A DNA stretch of 64,000 nt from Bacteroidales bacterium. Its GTDB lineage: Bacteria > Bacteroidota > Bacteroidia > Bacteroidales > UBA12077. The notes under the pieces are model-generated. The model was given only the letters and a program-made list of their open reading frames with translations. It ran no database searches and was not told the origin of the DNA. Below are positions 1 through 8,802 of the stretch, piece by piece. Numbering within the stretch: the first letter of the stretch is position 1; every line of letters starts with the position of its first letter. The position numbers and the translations under genes were made by a program. The stretch is from the NCBI GenBank assembly GCA_028282785.1, contig JANQHE010000021.1, positions 124,001 to 188,000 on the forward strand, in the 5' to 3' direction.

Positions 1-578
1 TTATGGTATAGTTTAAACTCAACAGTAGGATTAGCTAATGCTATTCTTTGGAATTCAGATATTATATGTCCAAACTCCGTAGTATTTGATTTCAGAAATT
101 TACGCCGTGCTGGTACATTAAAGAAAAGATTCTTAGTTGAAAAGTTTGTTCCTATTGCACAACTGGCAGGCTCCTGGCTCAAAACTTTTGACCCTTCAAT
201 TACGATTTGAGTTCCTAACTCCGATTCCTTTTGCCGGGTTTTTAAGTCGACATGAGCAATGGCAGCTATCGATGCCAGTGCCTCACCACGAAAACCCATG
301 GTTGATATAGCAAATAAATCATCAGCAGTTTTAATCTTAGAAGTGGAATGACGTTCGAAAGATAATCTTGCATCCGTATCCGACATTCCGGTTCCGTTAT
401 CAGTTACCTGAATTAAAGTTCTACCGGCATCTTTAATATTTATTGTTATAGAATCAGCTTGAGCATCAATTGCATTTTCAGTTAATTCTTTAACAACCGA
501 TGCAGGACGTTGTATAACTTCACCAGCAGCTATTTGATTTGCAACGGAATCGGGTAAAAGCTGAATAATATCTGACAT
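1..578 (-). CDS. mutL: DNA mismatch repair protein MutL, N-terminal part (cut by window edge)
   Basis: Reading the minus strand from the ATG at 578 gives about 192 codons that stay open to the window edge, so the C-terminal two thirds is missing here. The visible part is the GHKL ATPase domain of Mut[18 protein letters not shown] with the N-box ending in ENAIDA, a DNGTGM box, RHSTSKI, and [11 protein letters not shown]. MutL couples MutS mismatch recognition to strand removal. It starts 11 bases after the stop of the small membrane protein gene upstream, so the two are probably co-transcribed. Identity is secure from the motifs. Confidence 0.96.
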   Translation of the reverse strand, partial: MSDIIQLLPDSVANQIAAGEVIQRPASVVKELTENAIDAQADSITINIKDAGRTLIQVTDNGTGMSDTDARLSFERHSTSKIKTADDLFAISTMGFRGEALASIAAIAHVDLKTRQKESELGTQIVIEGSKVLSQEPASCAIGTNFSTKNLFFNVPARRKFLKSNTTEFGHIISEFQRIALANPTVEFKLYH

Positions 579-589
579 TTAATTTTTTT

Positions 590-871
590 TTAGAAATAAA
601 GAAGAAAATAGACAAGAGCAAAAAGTACAATTAAAATAACAACTAATCGTACGGTAGATTTTCTTTTCTGCTCAATATTCTTTCTGAAATATCCTCGCAT
701 TTGTCCTTTTATATTAGGTGTGTAAGGTTTTACGGTATCATCATCTTCAACACCCATTTCACGTTTTATCTTCTGAATACGTTTTTCCAGTTCTTCTTTT
801 TCTTCGTTGTAGTATCTGGGTTGAAAGTTGAACTGTTTATTCTTTGGTGTATGAAAAAACTTTAAAGCCAT
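590..871 (-). CDS. Small single-pass membrane protein of unknown function, upstream of mutL
   Basis: A 93-residue protein. The first 70 residues are highly charged (K/E-rich, predicted helix around 22-40) and one hydrophobic segment spans about residues 74-93 at the extreme C-terminus, so it is probably a tail-anchored or C-terminally anchored inner-membrane protein. No catalytic motif is visible. It sits 11 bases before mutL on the same strand and is divergent from rplU. I recall small proteins in this position in other Bacteroidota but cannot name a family. Its reality is supported by operon position, composition and a clean start. Confidence 0.75.
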   Translation of the reverse strand: MALKFFHTPKNKQFNFQPRYYNEEKEELEKRIQKIKREMGVEDDDTVKPYTPNIKGQMRGYFRKNIEQKRKSTVRLVVILIVLFALVYFLLYF

Positions 872-1064
872 TATAAATAAATTTAATATGTTACAAAGGT
901 ATTCAATATTTTATCATTATTAAACTTTGAAAGGTTATATAAATAATACGACAACTTTGACCGGAAATTGCCGAGATTAGTTCAACGAAATTCGATTTTT
1001 ATCATATATTTGAGCCTTATTTGCGATATATTATCATCTGATTTAAAAATAAAACGATTAATTG

Positions 1065-1095
1065 TTTGTGAATCAGATAAACTTTTATATTTTTG
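1065..1095 (+). promoter_or_regulatory. Promoter of the rplU-rpmA operon (Bacteroidota -33/-7 type)
   Basis: A TTTG box at 1065-1068 is followed after 19 bases by TATTTTTG at 1088-1095, matching the Bacteroidota sigma-70-type consensus (TTTG, about 19, TAnnTTTG). The predicted start near 1102 leaves a leader of about 70 bases before the L21 start codon. The rest of the 303-base gap 872-1174 shows only AT-rich sequence, this promoter and the repeat at 1113-1156; the promoter for the divergent small membrane protein was not identified. Confidence 0.7.
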
Positions 1096-1112
1096 CATTC
1101 CCAAAAATGTAT

Positions 1113-1156
1113 AAAAACTTGTCTGCCGATCTATCCGCTTAAGGAGGACAGGCAGG
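1113..1156. repeat. Short dispersed intergenic repeat inside the rplU leader
   Basis: This segment begins AAAAACTTGTCT and ends GGCAGG. The same two ends, in inverted orientation, bound a 37-base segment at 58570-58606 downstream of clpX. The middle parts differ. It contains an AAGGAGG stretch near 1141-1147 that resembles a ribosome-binding site but lies about 30 bases before the L21 start, so it is more likely part of the repeat. Two copies sharing about 12 + 6 bases is suggestive, not conclusive. Confidence 0.4.
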
Positions 1157-1174
1157 CTGTTAAAAAATTAATAG

Positions 1175-1489
1175 ATGTACGCAATTGTAGAGATAGCAGG
1201 CCAACAGTTTAAAGTAGAAAAAGACAGTAAGATTTTTGTTCATCGTTTAGAAGCAGAAGAAGGATCAACTGTAGAGTTCGATAAAGTACTGTTGTTAGAT
1301 AATGACGGAAAGGTAAAAGTCGGAAAACCTACCGTGAAGGCTGCAAAAATTTCCGCTAAGATTTTAGCTCACCAAAAAGGTGACAAAGTGCTTGTTTTCA
1401 AAAAGAAAAGAAGAAAAGGGTATAAAAAGTTAAACGGACACCGTCAGCAATTTACCCAAATTCAAGTAGAAAACATTATTACAGAATAA
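1175..1489 (+). CDS. rplU: 50S ribosomal protein L21
   Basis: 104 residues, the usual L21 length. It opens [17 protein letters not shown] and carries the typical [26 protein letters not shown] basic C-terminal region (shown by its recognisable K/R-rich pattern at about 70-95). L21 binds 23S rRNA in the large subunit. It is followed after 15 bases by rpmA (L27), the standard bacterial L21-L27 operon, and is preceded by a strong promoter. Confidence 0.98.
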   Translation: MYAIVEIAGQQFKVEKDSKIFVHRLEAEEGSTVEFDKVLLLDNDGKVKVGKPTVKAAKISAKILAHQKGDKVLVFKKKRRKGYKKLNGHRQQFTQIQVENIITE

Positions 1490-1504
1490 TTAAAATATTT
1501 AGAA

Positions 1505-1765
1505 ATGGCACATAAGAAAGGAGCTGGTAGTTCACGTAACGGTCGCGAATCGGAAAGTAAACGATTAGGTGTAAAATTATATGGCGGACAAAATGCGAAA
1601 GCTGGTAATATTATCGTTCGTCAGCGAGGAACTAAACACTATCCTGGCGAAAATGTCGGTATGGGTAAAGACCACACATTATTTGCTTTAGTTGATGGTA
1701 AAATCGAATTTAGAAAAAAACAAGGGAATAAATCATACGTATCGGTTATTCCTTTCGAAGAATAA
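1505..1765 (+). CDS. rpmA: 50S ribosomal protein L27
   Basis: 86 residues beginning [16 protein letters not shown], the conserved L27 N-terminus that reaches the peptidyl-transferase centre, followed by [10 protein letters not shown] and [17 protein letters not shown]. There is no extra N-terminal peptide of the kind cleaved off in Firmicutes. It is the second gene of the rplU operon and is followed by a hairpin terminator. Confidence 0.98.
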   Translation: MAHKKGAGSSRNGRESESKRLGVKLYGGQNAKAGNIIVRQRGTKHYPGENVGMGKDHTLFALVDGKIEFRKKQGNKSYVSVIPFEE

Positions 1766-1785
1766 AAGATTTTTACTTAATTTTG

Positions 1786-1832
1786 AATCTCCTGATTTTA
1801 CTATTATGTAGTAAAAATTTAGGAGATTTTTT
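1786..1832 (+). terminator. Rho-independent terminator after rpmA
   Basis: An AATCTCCT arm, an A/T-rich extension and a loop around 1804-1808 pair back to TAGTAAAA and AGGAGATT, followed by a run of T. It closes the rplU-rpmA transcript before serS. Confidence 0.8.
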
Positions 1833-1858
1833 ATTTATAAACCATTCATTTTCAACAC

Positions 1859-3133
1859 ATGCTAACCTTAAAATTCATTCAGGAGAATAAAGATTTAGTT
1901 ATTGAAAGACTAAAGATTAAAAATTTTCAAGCCGAAGATTTAGTAAATCAAATTCTTGATTTAGATCAAAAACGCAGATCAACTCAAAACAGTATGGATA
2001 ACAAGCAGGCCGAGTTAAATAAAATGTCCAAAGAAATCGGAATGTTGTTTAAAAGTGGGAAAGTTGAAGAGGCAAATGAGTTAAAGGCGAAAAATACTGA
2101 ATTAAAAGATTTGGTAAAATTACAAAATGATGAATTAGCATCAATTGAAAAAGAACTAAACGAAACATTGGTTCAAATTCCGAATTTACCGCATGAATCT
2201 GTTCCTGCTGGTAAAGGAGAGGATGAAAACGTAGAAGTCAAATCAGGTGGAGAAATACCAACTTTGCCTGAGGGAGCAATGGCACATTGGGATTTGGCAA
2301 AAAAATATGACATTATTGATTTTGAACTGGGAAATAAATTGACCGGAAGTGGTTTTCCTGTTTACAAAGGAAAAGGAGCAAAATTGCAAAGAGCTTTAAT
2401 TAGCTATTTCCTTGATAAAGCAATTGAAGCAGAATATACTGAGGTAATGCCACCATTAATGGTGAATGAAGATTCCGGTTTTGGAACAGGCCAGTTACCG
2501 GATAAGGAAGGACAAATGTATCATGTAACTGCTGATAATTTATATTTAATACCTACCGCAGAGGTGCCGGTTACGAATATTTTTCGAGGGGACATTTTAT
2601 CTTCTAAGGATTTTCCAATTAAAATGACCGCTTATACTCCATGTTTCAGGCGAGAGGCCGGATCTTACGGGAAAGATGTTCGTGGTTTAAATCGTTTACA
2701 TCAATTCGATAAAGTTGAAATAGTTCAATTTCAACACCCTGAAAAATCATATGATACATTGGATGAAATGGTGGGTCATGTAGAAAGTTTAGTGCAGTCA
2801 TTAAACTTACCTTATAGAATATTAAAACTTTGTGGTGGTGATATAAGTTTTACTTCTGCTTTAACATATGATTTTGAAGTTTTTTCTGTAGCACAGGAAA
2901 AATGGCTGGAAGTAAGTTCAGTTTCCAACTTTGAATCATACCAGGCAAACAGGTTAAGGTTAAGGTATAAAGAAGAAGGAGAGAAAAAGCCCCAGTTAGC
3001 TCATACTTTAAATGGAAGTGCATTAGCATTACCAAGAATTCTGGCTGCCTTACTTGAAAATAATCAAACAGAAAAAGGGATTGTTATTCCCGAGGTATTA
3101 AGACCTTATACCGGTTTTGATATTATTGATTAA
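1859..3133 (+). CDS. serS: Seryl-tRNA synthetase
   Basis: 424 residues, standard length. Residues 1-110 form the antiparallel coiled-coil arm (many K/E/L heptads) that contacts the long variable arm of tRNA-Ser. The class II catalytic core follows, with LIPTAEVPVTNIF, TPCFRREAGSYGKDVRGLNRLHQF (motif 2) and NGSALALPRILAALLENNQ (motif 3). It charges tRNA-Ser with serine in the cytoplasm. It lies between two terminators and so looks like a single-gene transcript. Confidence 0.98.
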   Translation: MLTLKFIQENKDLVIERLKIKNFQAEDLVNQILDLDQKRRSTQNSMDNKQAELNKMSKEIGMLFKSGKVEEANELKAKNTELKDLVKLQNDELASIEKELNETLVQIPNLPHESVPAGKGEDENVEVKSGGEIPTLPEGAMAHWDLAKKYDIIDFELGNKLTGSGFPVYKGKGAKLQRALISYFLDKAIEAEYTEVMPPLMVNEDSGFGTGQLPDKEGQMYHVTADNLYLIPTAEVPVTNIFRGDILSSKDFPIKMTAYTPCFRREAGSYGKDVRGLNRLHQFDKVEIVQFQHPEKSYDTLDEMVGHVESLVQSLNLPYRILKLCGGDISFTSALTYDFEVFSVAQEKWLEVSSVSNFESYQANRLRLRYKEEGEKKPQLAHTLNGSALALPRILAALLENNQTEKGIVIPEVLRPYTGFDIID

Positions 3134-3156
3134 GCGATATTTAATAATACTAAATG

Positions 3157-3187
3157 AAGAGTGCTCTGATGAGTGCTCTTTTTTTAT
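3157..3187 (+). terminator. Terminator after serS
   Basis: AAGAGTGCTC and GAGTGCTCTT form a 10-pair stem (two G-U pairs) with a TGAT loop, followed directly by a run of T. The arms also read as a direct repeat of GAGTGCTCT. Confidence 0.75.
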
Positions 3188-3229
3188 CTATAATTTATTT
3201 GTATTATTATTTTTCTAACACCTGATATC

Positions 3230-3721
3230 ATGAGGATCTCATTTATTGGATTAATCGCATTATTTACAATAAGTTGTACTACTAATAAAGAAAAGGATTT
3301 TTCTGATTTAGATAGATTAACTTCTGTTACGGATAGTCTTTTAAGATATTTACAACTAAGTTCTGATGAAATATCAAAAAACCTATATTTCATTTCAGAT
3401 GATAGTGTTAAAAGAGATTCATTAATTCACGTATTAAACCTTCCGGATTCTATTGGATTTTATCAGTTTATAGAGAAAAGTTTAACGGAATTAAATGAAA
3501 TAGTTTTTCAAATTCAACAAGAGATCTATTTTGCAAAAGATCAATTAAATTCTGTAAGAAATGAATATTTAAATAATGACATTTCGGAAACAGAATATTT
3601 AATTGAAATAGCTGAACTTCTTGAATTAATTCAATTTTTGGAAGAAAGAGTGGATTCAAACTTAATTTCCGTGAAGTCAGAATATTATTTCCAAAATACA
3701 CAAATAGATTCTTTGCGATAA
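3230..3721 (+). CDS. Putative lipoprotein with coiled-coil body
   Basis: 163 residues. A short signal peptide (MRISFIGLIALFTISC) ends in a lipobox-like cysteine at residue 16, then the mature part is rich in L, E, D, S and I with a long predicted helical or coiled-coil stretch (about 75-160). No family recognised. It is the first gene of a tight run: its stop codon is followed immediately by the start of the EamA transporter. It probably sits in the periplasm or on a membrane surface; function unknown. Confidence 0.7.
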   Translation: MRISFIGLIALFTISCTTNKEKDFSDLDRLTSVTDSLLRYLQLSSDEISKNLYFISDDSVKRDSLIHVLNLPDSIGFYQFIEKSLTELNEIVFQIQQEIYFAKDQLNSVRNEYLNNDISETEYLIEIAELLELIQFLEERVDSNLISVKSEYYFQNTQIDSLR

Positions 3722-4624
3722 ATGAAAAATCAGTCTAAAGCATATATTTATGCCGGCTTTACAATATTTTTTTGGGGAACCTCTGCTTCTGCTTTTAAAA
3801 TAGGACTAAAGTATGTTGATTATTTTCAATTGTTGTTTATTGCCACGCTAACTACAATTGTTTTTTTATTCCTGATATTGCTTTATCAAAGAAATTTAAA
3901 TGATTTAAAGAATCAATCAAAAAAAGAATACGGACGATCATTATTGCTTGGTTTTTTAAACCCTTTTCTTTATTACACAATATTATTTATAGCTTATTCA
4001 TTGCTACCTGCCCAAGTTGCACAAACCTTAAATTTTGTTTGGCCCATAACTTTAGTTTTGTTGTCAATTCCAATTCTTAGACAAAAACTGGAAATAAAAA
4101 GTGGAATTGCACTATTGTTGAGTTTTTTTGGAGTTATACTGATCTCATCGCAAGGGAATTTAACAAATTTTGAATATTCAAATCCGTTAGGAGTATTTCT
4201 AGCCTTAAGTAGCTCAATAGTTTGGGCATTATTCTGGTTGTTTAATGTACGTGATAATCGCAACGAAATTGTGAAGCTATTTCTTAACTTTTTATTTGCA
4301 ATGTTGTTTATATTTATAACAACCATCGTATTTTCAGATCTTTATTCAATTAACTGGCAAGGTATATTAGCAGGAGTATATATTGGATTATTTGAGATGG
4401 GTATCACATTTGTTATCTGGTTAAAAGCACTAAAATTAGCAGGTAGAACAGATAAAATTGGAAATCTTATATATTTAACACCATTTTGTTCGTTAGTATT
4501 TATTAGTATAGTTTTAAAGGAAAAAGTATTAATTACAACAATATTTGGGTTAATTTTGATCGTGTTAGGAATTTTTATTCAACAAATGACAAGAAAAAGA
4601 TATGAAAACAAGGGTCTTAAATAA
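3722..4624 (+). CDS. EamA/DMT-family transporter
   Basis: 300 residues with about ten hydrophobic segments and two internally repeated halves, as in the drug/metabolite transporter superfamily (EamA). The N-terminus has the typical FTIFFWGTSASAFKIG pattern, and the second half starts around residue 150. The substrate cannot be told from sequence. It abuts the lipoprotein gene upstream with no gap and overlaps the S41 protease gene by 23 bases, so it is likely translated from one operon mRNA. Confidence 0.88.
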   Translation: MKNQSKAYIYAGFTIFFWGTSASAFKIGLKYVDYFQLLFIATLTTIVFLFLILLYQRNLNDLKNQSKKEYGRSLLLGFLNPFLYYTILFIAYSLLPAQVAQTLNFVWPITLVLLSIPILRQKLEIKSGIALLLSFFGVILISSQGNLTNFEYSNPLGVFLALSSSIVWALFWLFNVRDNRNEIVKLFLNFLFAMLFIFITTIVFSDLYSINWQGILAGVYIGLFEMGITFVIWLKALKLAGRTDKIGNLIYLTPFCSLVFISIVLKEKVLITTIFGLILIVLGIFIQQMTRKRYENKGLK

Positions 4625-5879
4625 ATTATTTTTTTTATTAATAATAACCGGTTTAGTATATATAACCGCTTGTGAAAAAGATGAAATACATCCAACGGAC
4701 AAACAACAGACAGATGAGTTTTATGATGTAATGTCTTATTATTACTATTGGATAGATTCTATTCCTAATGTTGAACCTAATAATTATGCAACTCCTGATG
4801 AACTATTAGAAGGAATGAGGTTCCTGCCTAAAGATAAATGGAGTTATATAACTAATAAAGATGCTTTTGCGCAATATTATGATGAAGGAACCTACGTTGG
4901 ATATGGATTCGGTTATGCCGTGGATGGAGAAGGAAATATTAGAGTTACATTTTTATTTGACGATTCTGATTTAAATAACTTTGGAATTGAACGCGGTTGG
5001 ATAATAAAAGAAATAAATGGAACTTCCGTAAATGAAGATACCGATATAAATAGTTTACTGGGAAGCGATGAAATTGGCGTAACAAATTCAATGAAATTTG
5101 AATCTCCTATTGGAGAAATAGTTAATGAAGAGTTTGTCAAAAAGTTAGTAACTATGAATACTGTATCAAATGAGATGGTTATTGACGTTGGAAGCAAGAA
5201 AGTTGGTTACTTCTTTTTTAAAAGTTTTATAGGTCCGTCAGAAACAGAATTGAATAGTGTTTTTAATAATTTTAGTACGGCAAATATAGATGAATTGGTG
5301 ATTGATTTGAGATATAACGGAGGAGGTCAAATTAATATTGCTGAACATATGGCCGGATTAATTATTCCGGATAATGTTAACAGTCAGTTATTTGTTAAAT
5401 ATGAGCATAATAACAATATATCTCACAAGAATGTGAGTCAATATTTTGTTCAAAGCAGTAGTTCATTAAAGTTAGATAGAGTCTATTTTATTGCAGGTAA
5501 AGGATCAGCATCAGCAAGTGAGGTTATAATTAATAGCCTGGAGCCATATTTGGATGTATACGTTGTTGGTGATGATACCTATGGAAAACCAGTTGGAATG
5601 TATGCTATTCAAAGCGCGATAAGCGATTTAGTTTATGTTCCAATATCATTTAAATTGGTTAACTCAGAGGGATATGGTGGATATTATGAAGGTCTTAAGG
5701 CTGATAGTTATGTAACTGATGATGTTATGAATAATTTTGGAGAGGGAGAAGCGGTTTTAGAAGAGGTTCTGCATCATATTGAAACAGGATCATTTACAAG
5801 TTTAAAATCATCTTCGGATATTTTCAGAAAACCAGTAAAGGATATTATTAGCCTTAAAGATGAAATAGGTGCTATATAA
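4602..5879 (+). CDS. S41-family (C-terminal processing type) protease, lipoprotein
   Basis: 425 residues. The signal peptide ends in the lipobox YITAC (Cys24), so the enzyme is predicted to be membrane-anchored outside the cytoplasm. A PDZ-like region spans about 80-190, then the S41 core: LVIDLRYNGGGQ, and GKGSASASEV with the nucleophilic serine followed by TYGKPVG with the general-base lysine. Members cut proteins near the C-terminus. The start lies inside the end of the EamA gene. A second, unrelated-looking S41 enzyme (tricorn type) is encoded at 50.9 kb. The natural substrate is unknown. Confidence 0.88.
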   Translation: MKTRVLNKLFFLLIITGLVYITACEKDEIHPTDKQQTDEFYDVMSYYYYWIDSIPNVEPNNYATPDELLEGMRFLPKDKWSYITNKDAFAQYYDEGTYVGYGFGYAVDGEGNIRVTFLFDDSDLNNFGIERGWIIKEINGTSVNEDTDINSLLGSDEIGVTNSMKFESPIGEIVNEEFVKKLVTMNTVSNEMVIDVGSKKVGYFFFKSFIGPSETELNSVFNNFSTANIDELVIDLRYNGGGQINIAEHMAGLIIPDNVNSQLFVKYEHNNNISHKNVSQYFVQSSSSLKLDRVYFIAGKGSASASEVIINSLEPYLDVYVVGDDTYGKPVGMYAIQSAISDLVYVPISFKLVNSEGYGGYYEGLKADSYVTDDVMNNFGEGEAVLEEVLHHIETGSFTSLKSSSDIFRKPVKDIISLKDEIGAI

Positions 5880-5887
5880 ATTAAAGT

Positions 5888-6442
5888 TTGGTTAAAGAAA
5901 AAGTCATATTAGGAATTGACCCCGGAACTACTATCATGGGATACGGTATAATCAAAGTAGTTGGAAAAGAGGCAAATCTTATTGCTTTAGGAGTAATAGA
6001 ATTAAAAAAATATACTGATCATTATACCAAATTAAAGAAGATTTTTGAACGGGTTTTATCACTCATTGAACAATATCATCCTGATGAGATGGCTGTAGAA
6101 GCTCCATTTTATGGTAAAAATGTTCAGTCTATGTTAAAATTAGGTAGAGCCCAGGGTGTAGCAATTTCTGCTGCATTATCAAGGTCAGTACCTATTTTTG
6201 AGTATGCTCCGCGAAAAATAAAAATGTCAATTACTGGCCAAGGGAATGCATCTAAAGAGCAGGTAGCTATGCTATTAAAAAGCTTACTTAAAATAAAAGA
6301 ATTGCCTTCAGATTTAGATGCAACAGATGGTTTGGCAGCGGCAATGTGTCATTTCTATCAATCAAATGTACCAGATAAGGGAAAAGCATTTAACAGTTGG
6401 AAAGACTTTATTAATAAAAATCCAGGTCGTATAAAAAAATAA
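5888..6442 (+). CDS. ruvC: Crossover junction endodeoxyribonuclease RuvC
   Basis: 184 residues, close to the usual length. GIDPGTTIMGYG supplies the first catalytic aspartate (Asp11), VEAPF the glutamate (Glu71), and SDLDATDGLAAA the last acidic pair (Asp144, Asp147). RuvC cuts Holliday junctions made by RuvAB. The only sensible start is a TTG at 5888, since the catalytic DPG lies just 10 codons downstream and no in-frame ATG precedes it. It follows the S41 gene by 8 bases and ends inside a bidirectional hairpin. Confidence 0.95.
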   Translation: MVKEKVILGIDPGTTIMGYGIIKVVGKEANLIALGVIELKKYTDHYTKLKKIFERVLSLIEQYHPDEMAVEAPFYGKNVQSMLKLGRAQGVAISAALSRSVPIFEYAPRKIKMSITGQGNASKEQVAMLLKSLLKIKELPSDLDATDGLAAAMCHFYQSNVPDKGKAFNSWKDFINKNPGRIKK

Positions 6443-6471
6443 TCCCGCTTAATTAAGCGGGATTATTTTTT
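6441..6471. terminator. Bidirectional terminator between ruvC and tonB
   Basis: AATCCCGCTT / AAGCGGGATT is a perfect 10-bp stem with an AATT loop. T-rich sequence lies on the right and A-rich on the left, so it can serve the convergent ruvC and tonB transcripts. It begins within the ruvC stop codon. Confidence 0.85.
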
Positions 6472-6485
6472 ATCTTAAGTGTATA

Positions 6486-7169
6486 TTATTGTAATTGGAA
6501 TACAATTGGAAATGTAAATCGAACTCTAACCGGGCGTCCTCTTTGTTTACCAGGGGTCCACTTTGGAGATGATTTTACAACACGAACAGCTTCTTTATCA
6601 AGAGATGGGTCAACACCACGCACAACAACAACATTTGTTATATCTCCTTTTGCGTTTACATCGAACTGAACGAAAACTCTGCCACTAATACCATTTTCCT
6701 GGGCAATAATAGGGTACTTAAGGTTTTTCTGGATGTAAATACGAAAAGCATCACTACTTTGTCCTTGGAAGGTTGGCATGTCCTCTACAACAAAGAATAC
6801 TTCTTGTTCATTAACTTCTTCTTCTTCTTCTTCGAATTCAACAATTTCAATTATATCATCCTGATCAGCTTCAGTATCTTCTAAAATTAACTCATCTTCA
6901 ATTTCCACATCATCCTCTACAATATTAATAACTTCAGTAGTTTGTGGTGGTGGTGGTGGTGGTGGTGGTTCGTTTTGCTGACGAGTGATTGGAATAATCT
7001 CTTCTTCAAGATCCAAATCATCCAGTTCACCTAGTGAGTTAATATTCGTAGGTCTTGTTCCCCATTCGAAAGCTAGTAATACTAACCCTAAAACGATAAC
7101 ATAACCTAACTGAAGAAAAATGCCTCTTTTCTTCTCTAAATTAGCCTTATCTGTTTTTTTAACTTCCAT
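6486..7169 (-). CDS. tonB: TonB-type energy transducer
   Basis: 227 residues. A short cytoplasmic N-terminus is followed by one membrane span (about 18-36), then a periplasmic linker with eight consecutive prolines (about 68-75) and a very acidic E/D-rich stretch (about 80-125), and finally the TonB C-terminal domain (about 145-227) containing YPIIAQENGISGRVFVQF and a terminal PIVFQL strand. It passes proton-motive-force energy from ExbBD to outer-membrane receptors. The poly-proline and acidic tracts are encoded by trinucleotide repeats (see findings). ExbB/ExbD are not in the window. Confidence 0.92.
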   Translation of the reverse strand: MEVKKTDKANLEKKRGIFLQLGYVIVLGLVLLAFEWGTRPTNINSLGELDDLDLEEEIIPITRQQNEPPPPPPPPQTTEVINIVEDDVEIEDELILEDTEADQDDIIEIVEFEEEEEEVNEQEVFFVVEDMPTFQGQSSDAFRIYIQKNLKYPIIAQENGISGRVFVQFDVNAKGDITNVVVVRGVDPSLDKEAVRVVKSSPKWTPGKQRGRPVRVRFTFPIVFQLQ

Positions 7170-7433
7170 GTTGGTTTATTTTTGAATGCCTAAAAATAAA
7201 TAATATAATAATGTTTTTCAAAATTTAATTGCAAAAAATGGAGTCAAATTTACCCTAAGCAATAATTATACGTGACATATAATGCTATGTTGCTAAAAAT
7301 CAGTTAAAAAACGTTAAAATCTAGTTGATTAAAAGCAATTTCTGTTTTTAACGCGGCTAAAATAGATTTCTCTTTCAAATAAAAAAATGTATTTTATATG
7401 TTTTAAAATATAATAATAAGATACATTTTAAAC

Positions 7434-8564
7434 TTAAAGATCATCAACAATACTTAGCAGCACATTCACTAATGATTCTCCTAATTGTATTGAGCGTTCA
7501 GAAGACCATCCAAATATAGAATCCGGAATATTTTCATTTTGTTTAAAGGGCATTTCTAATGTTTGTGAAAGGCAATGAAATTCTTCACCTAAGTTTTTTG
7601 AGCAAATATCTAAATTGGCTTGACCAGGTTGATTTTTGGGATATCCATGAACATCTTGAATATCTGGATTAAACATTTTCCAATTATTCATAAAACTATC
7701 CGTTAATTGTCTTAGCTTTTTATCGAATGAGGGAATACCTTCTATTCCCGATATAAATATATACGGAAGTCCTTCATCTCCATGTACGTCAAGATTAAAG
7801 TCCATACCGATTTCCTTCATCTTTTCTTTTACATAATAAACTTCAGGGCTATATTCTTTGCTGGGCTTTGACCATTCTCTGTTTAAATTAACACCTTTAG
7901 CATTCACTCTAAGATTACCTAAAATACTACCATCGATATTCATATTAGGGACAAGATATAAATTAGCTTTATTAAGTAAACTAATGGAAGTCGAGTCTTC
8001 ATCGTCAAGCAATCTATTTATCAAACCAAGCATAAACCATTCGGCCATAGTTTCACCAGGATGTTGTCTGGCTATTATCCATAGTTTCTTTTTGGAATTA
8101 TCATTATCTCCAATACTTAGAAAGTCAATTGGCCTTCCTTGTAAAGTATGTCCTATAGATTCTAAAGAACATATTGGAGATTGTTGGGCAGTATTTACTA
8201 AATCTAAATGTTGTTCATAAGAAAATGGAGAAAAATAGGCAATATATACAGAATCGAATTCTGGTGTAAGTTCCATACTTAGAACACCATCCTTATATTT
8301 TGTAGGTATTTGAAACCATGTTTCCCTATCGTAAGAAGCTCTTGCCTGATAATTATCCCAACCTTCAGGGTAAGCAGCATCGCTGGCATTGATTAGATGT
8401 AACTGACATGACTTATCTTTAGCGTTATTCATTCTAAAATAGAACCATTGCAAGAAATCAGAATGTGTATCTTTTCTTATCTTAAGTTGTATATTCTCAT
8501 GGTTTTCTTCATTGATGACTTCAATGTTTCCTGCATCAAAAGCAGCGGATATGTTTAATTTCAT
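7434..8564 (-). CDS. M14-family zinc carboxypeptidase (cytosolic carboxypeptidase type)
   Basis: 376 residues without a signal peptide. An N-terminal beta domain (about 1-130) precedes the M14 catalytic domain. RQHPGETMAEW gives the zinc ligands His and Glu (HxxE), LRVNAKGVNLNREW the substrate-binding Arg/Asn region, LDVHGDEG the third zinc His, and TLEMPFK the catalytic glutamate. This matches the AGBL/CCP-like bacterial group, which remove C-terminal residues. The biological substrate is unknown. It stands alone, with a -7-like box 53 bases upstream of the start. Confidence 0.87.
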   Translation of the reverse strand: MKLNISAAFDAGNIEVINEENHENIQLKIRKDTHSDFLQWFYFRMNNAKDKSCQLHLINASDAAYPEGWDNYQARASYDRETWFQIPTKYKDGVLSMELTPEFDSVYIAYFSPFSYEQHLDLVNTAQQSPICSLESIGHTLQGRPIDFLSIGDNDNSKKKLWIIARQHPGETMAEWFMLGLINRLLDDEDSTSISLLNKANLYLVPNMNIDGSILGNLRVNAKGVNLNREWSKPSKEYSPEVYYVKEKMKEIGMDFNLDVHGDEGLPYIFISGIEGIPSFDKKLRQLTDSFMNNWKMFNPDIQDVHGYPKNQPGQANLDICSKNLGEEFHCLSQTLEMPFKQNENIPDSIFGWSSERSIQLGESLVNVLLSIVDDL

Positions 8565-8616
8565 AGTTTCGTTTTTAATAGTTTAAAGTAAAATCAATTT
8601 ATAATATACTAACTAA

Positions 8617-8624
8617 CAAAAATA
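8617..8624 (-). promoter_or_regulatory. Candidate -7 box for the M14 carboxypeptidase gene
   Basis: On the minus strand the bases read TATTTTTG, a full match to TAnnTTTG, 53 bases before the start codon. No convincing TTTG -33 box lies at the expected distance, so this is a moderate call. Confidence 0.4.
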
Positions 8625-8734
8625 AAGAAATTAGGCTAAACTTCTTTTTTTGAATAACCATTTAGCTATTTAATAAAATAGGATGGATATTATTTAGATA
8701 ATTAATATTAAATTTACCATAATATTTTAAAAGA

Positions 8735-8780
8735 GGTATTAGCTCATCCCGATAGCTATCGGGAGGCTAGAGCGGTTGAC
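8735..8780 (+). pseudogene. tRNA-Ala 5'-half relic, interrupted by a palindrome
   Basis: GGTATTAGCTCA, an 18-base insert, then GGCTAGAGCGGTTGAC match the first 33 or so bases of the intact tRNA-Ala 22 bases downstream (GGCATTAGCTCA...GGCTAGAGCGTTTGAC). The relic stops at the anticodon stem; there is no anticodon, T-arm or 3' acceptor strand. In the D-loop the GTT of the intact gene is replaced by the palindrome at 8747-8764. It cannot fold into a full tRNA and is therefore a broken partial duplicate. Confidence 0.75.
8747..8764. repeat. 18-bp perfect palindrome inserted in the tRNA-Ala relic
   Basis: TCCCGATAGCTATCGGGA equals its own reverse complement over all 18 bases. I recall closely similar CCCGATAGCTATCGGG palindromes scattered between genes in Bacteroidota genomes, but cannot search here. 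No second copy was seen in this window. Confidence 0.8.
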
Positions 8781-8802
8781 ATTTTATGATTTAATACATT
8801 AC

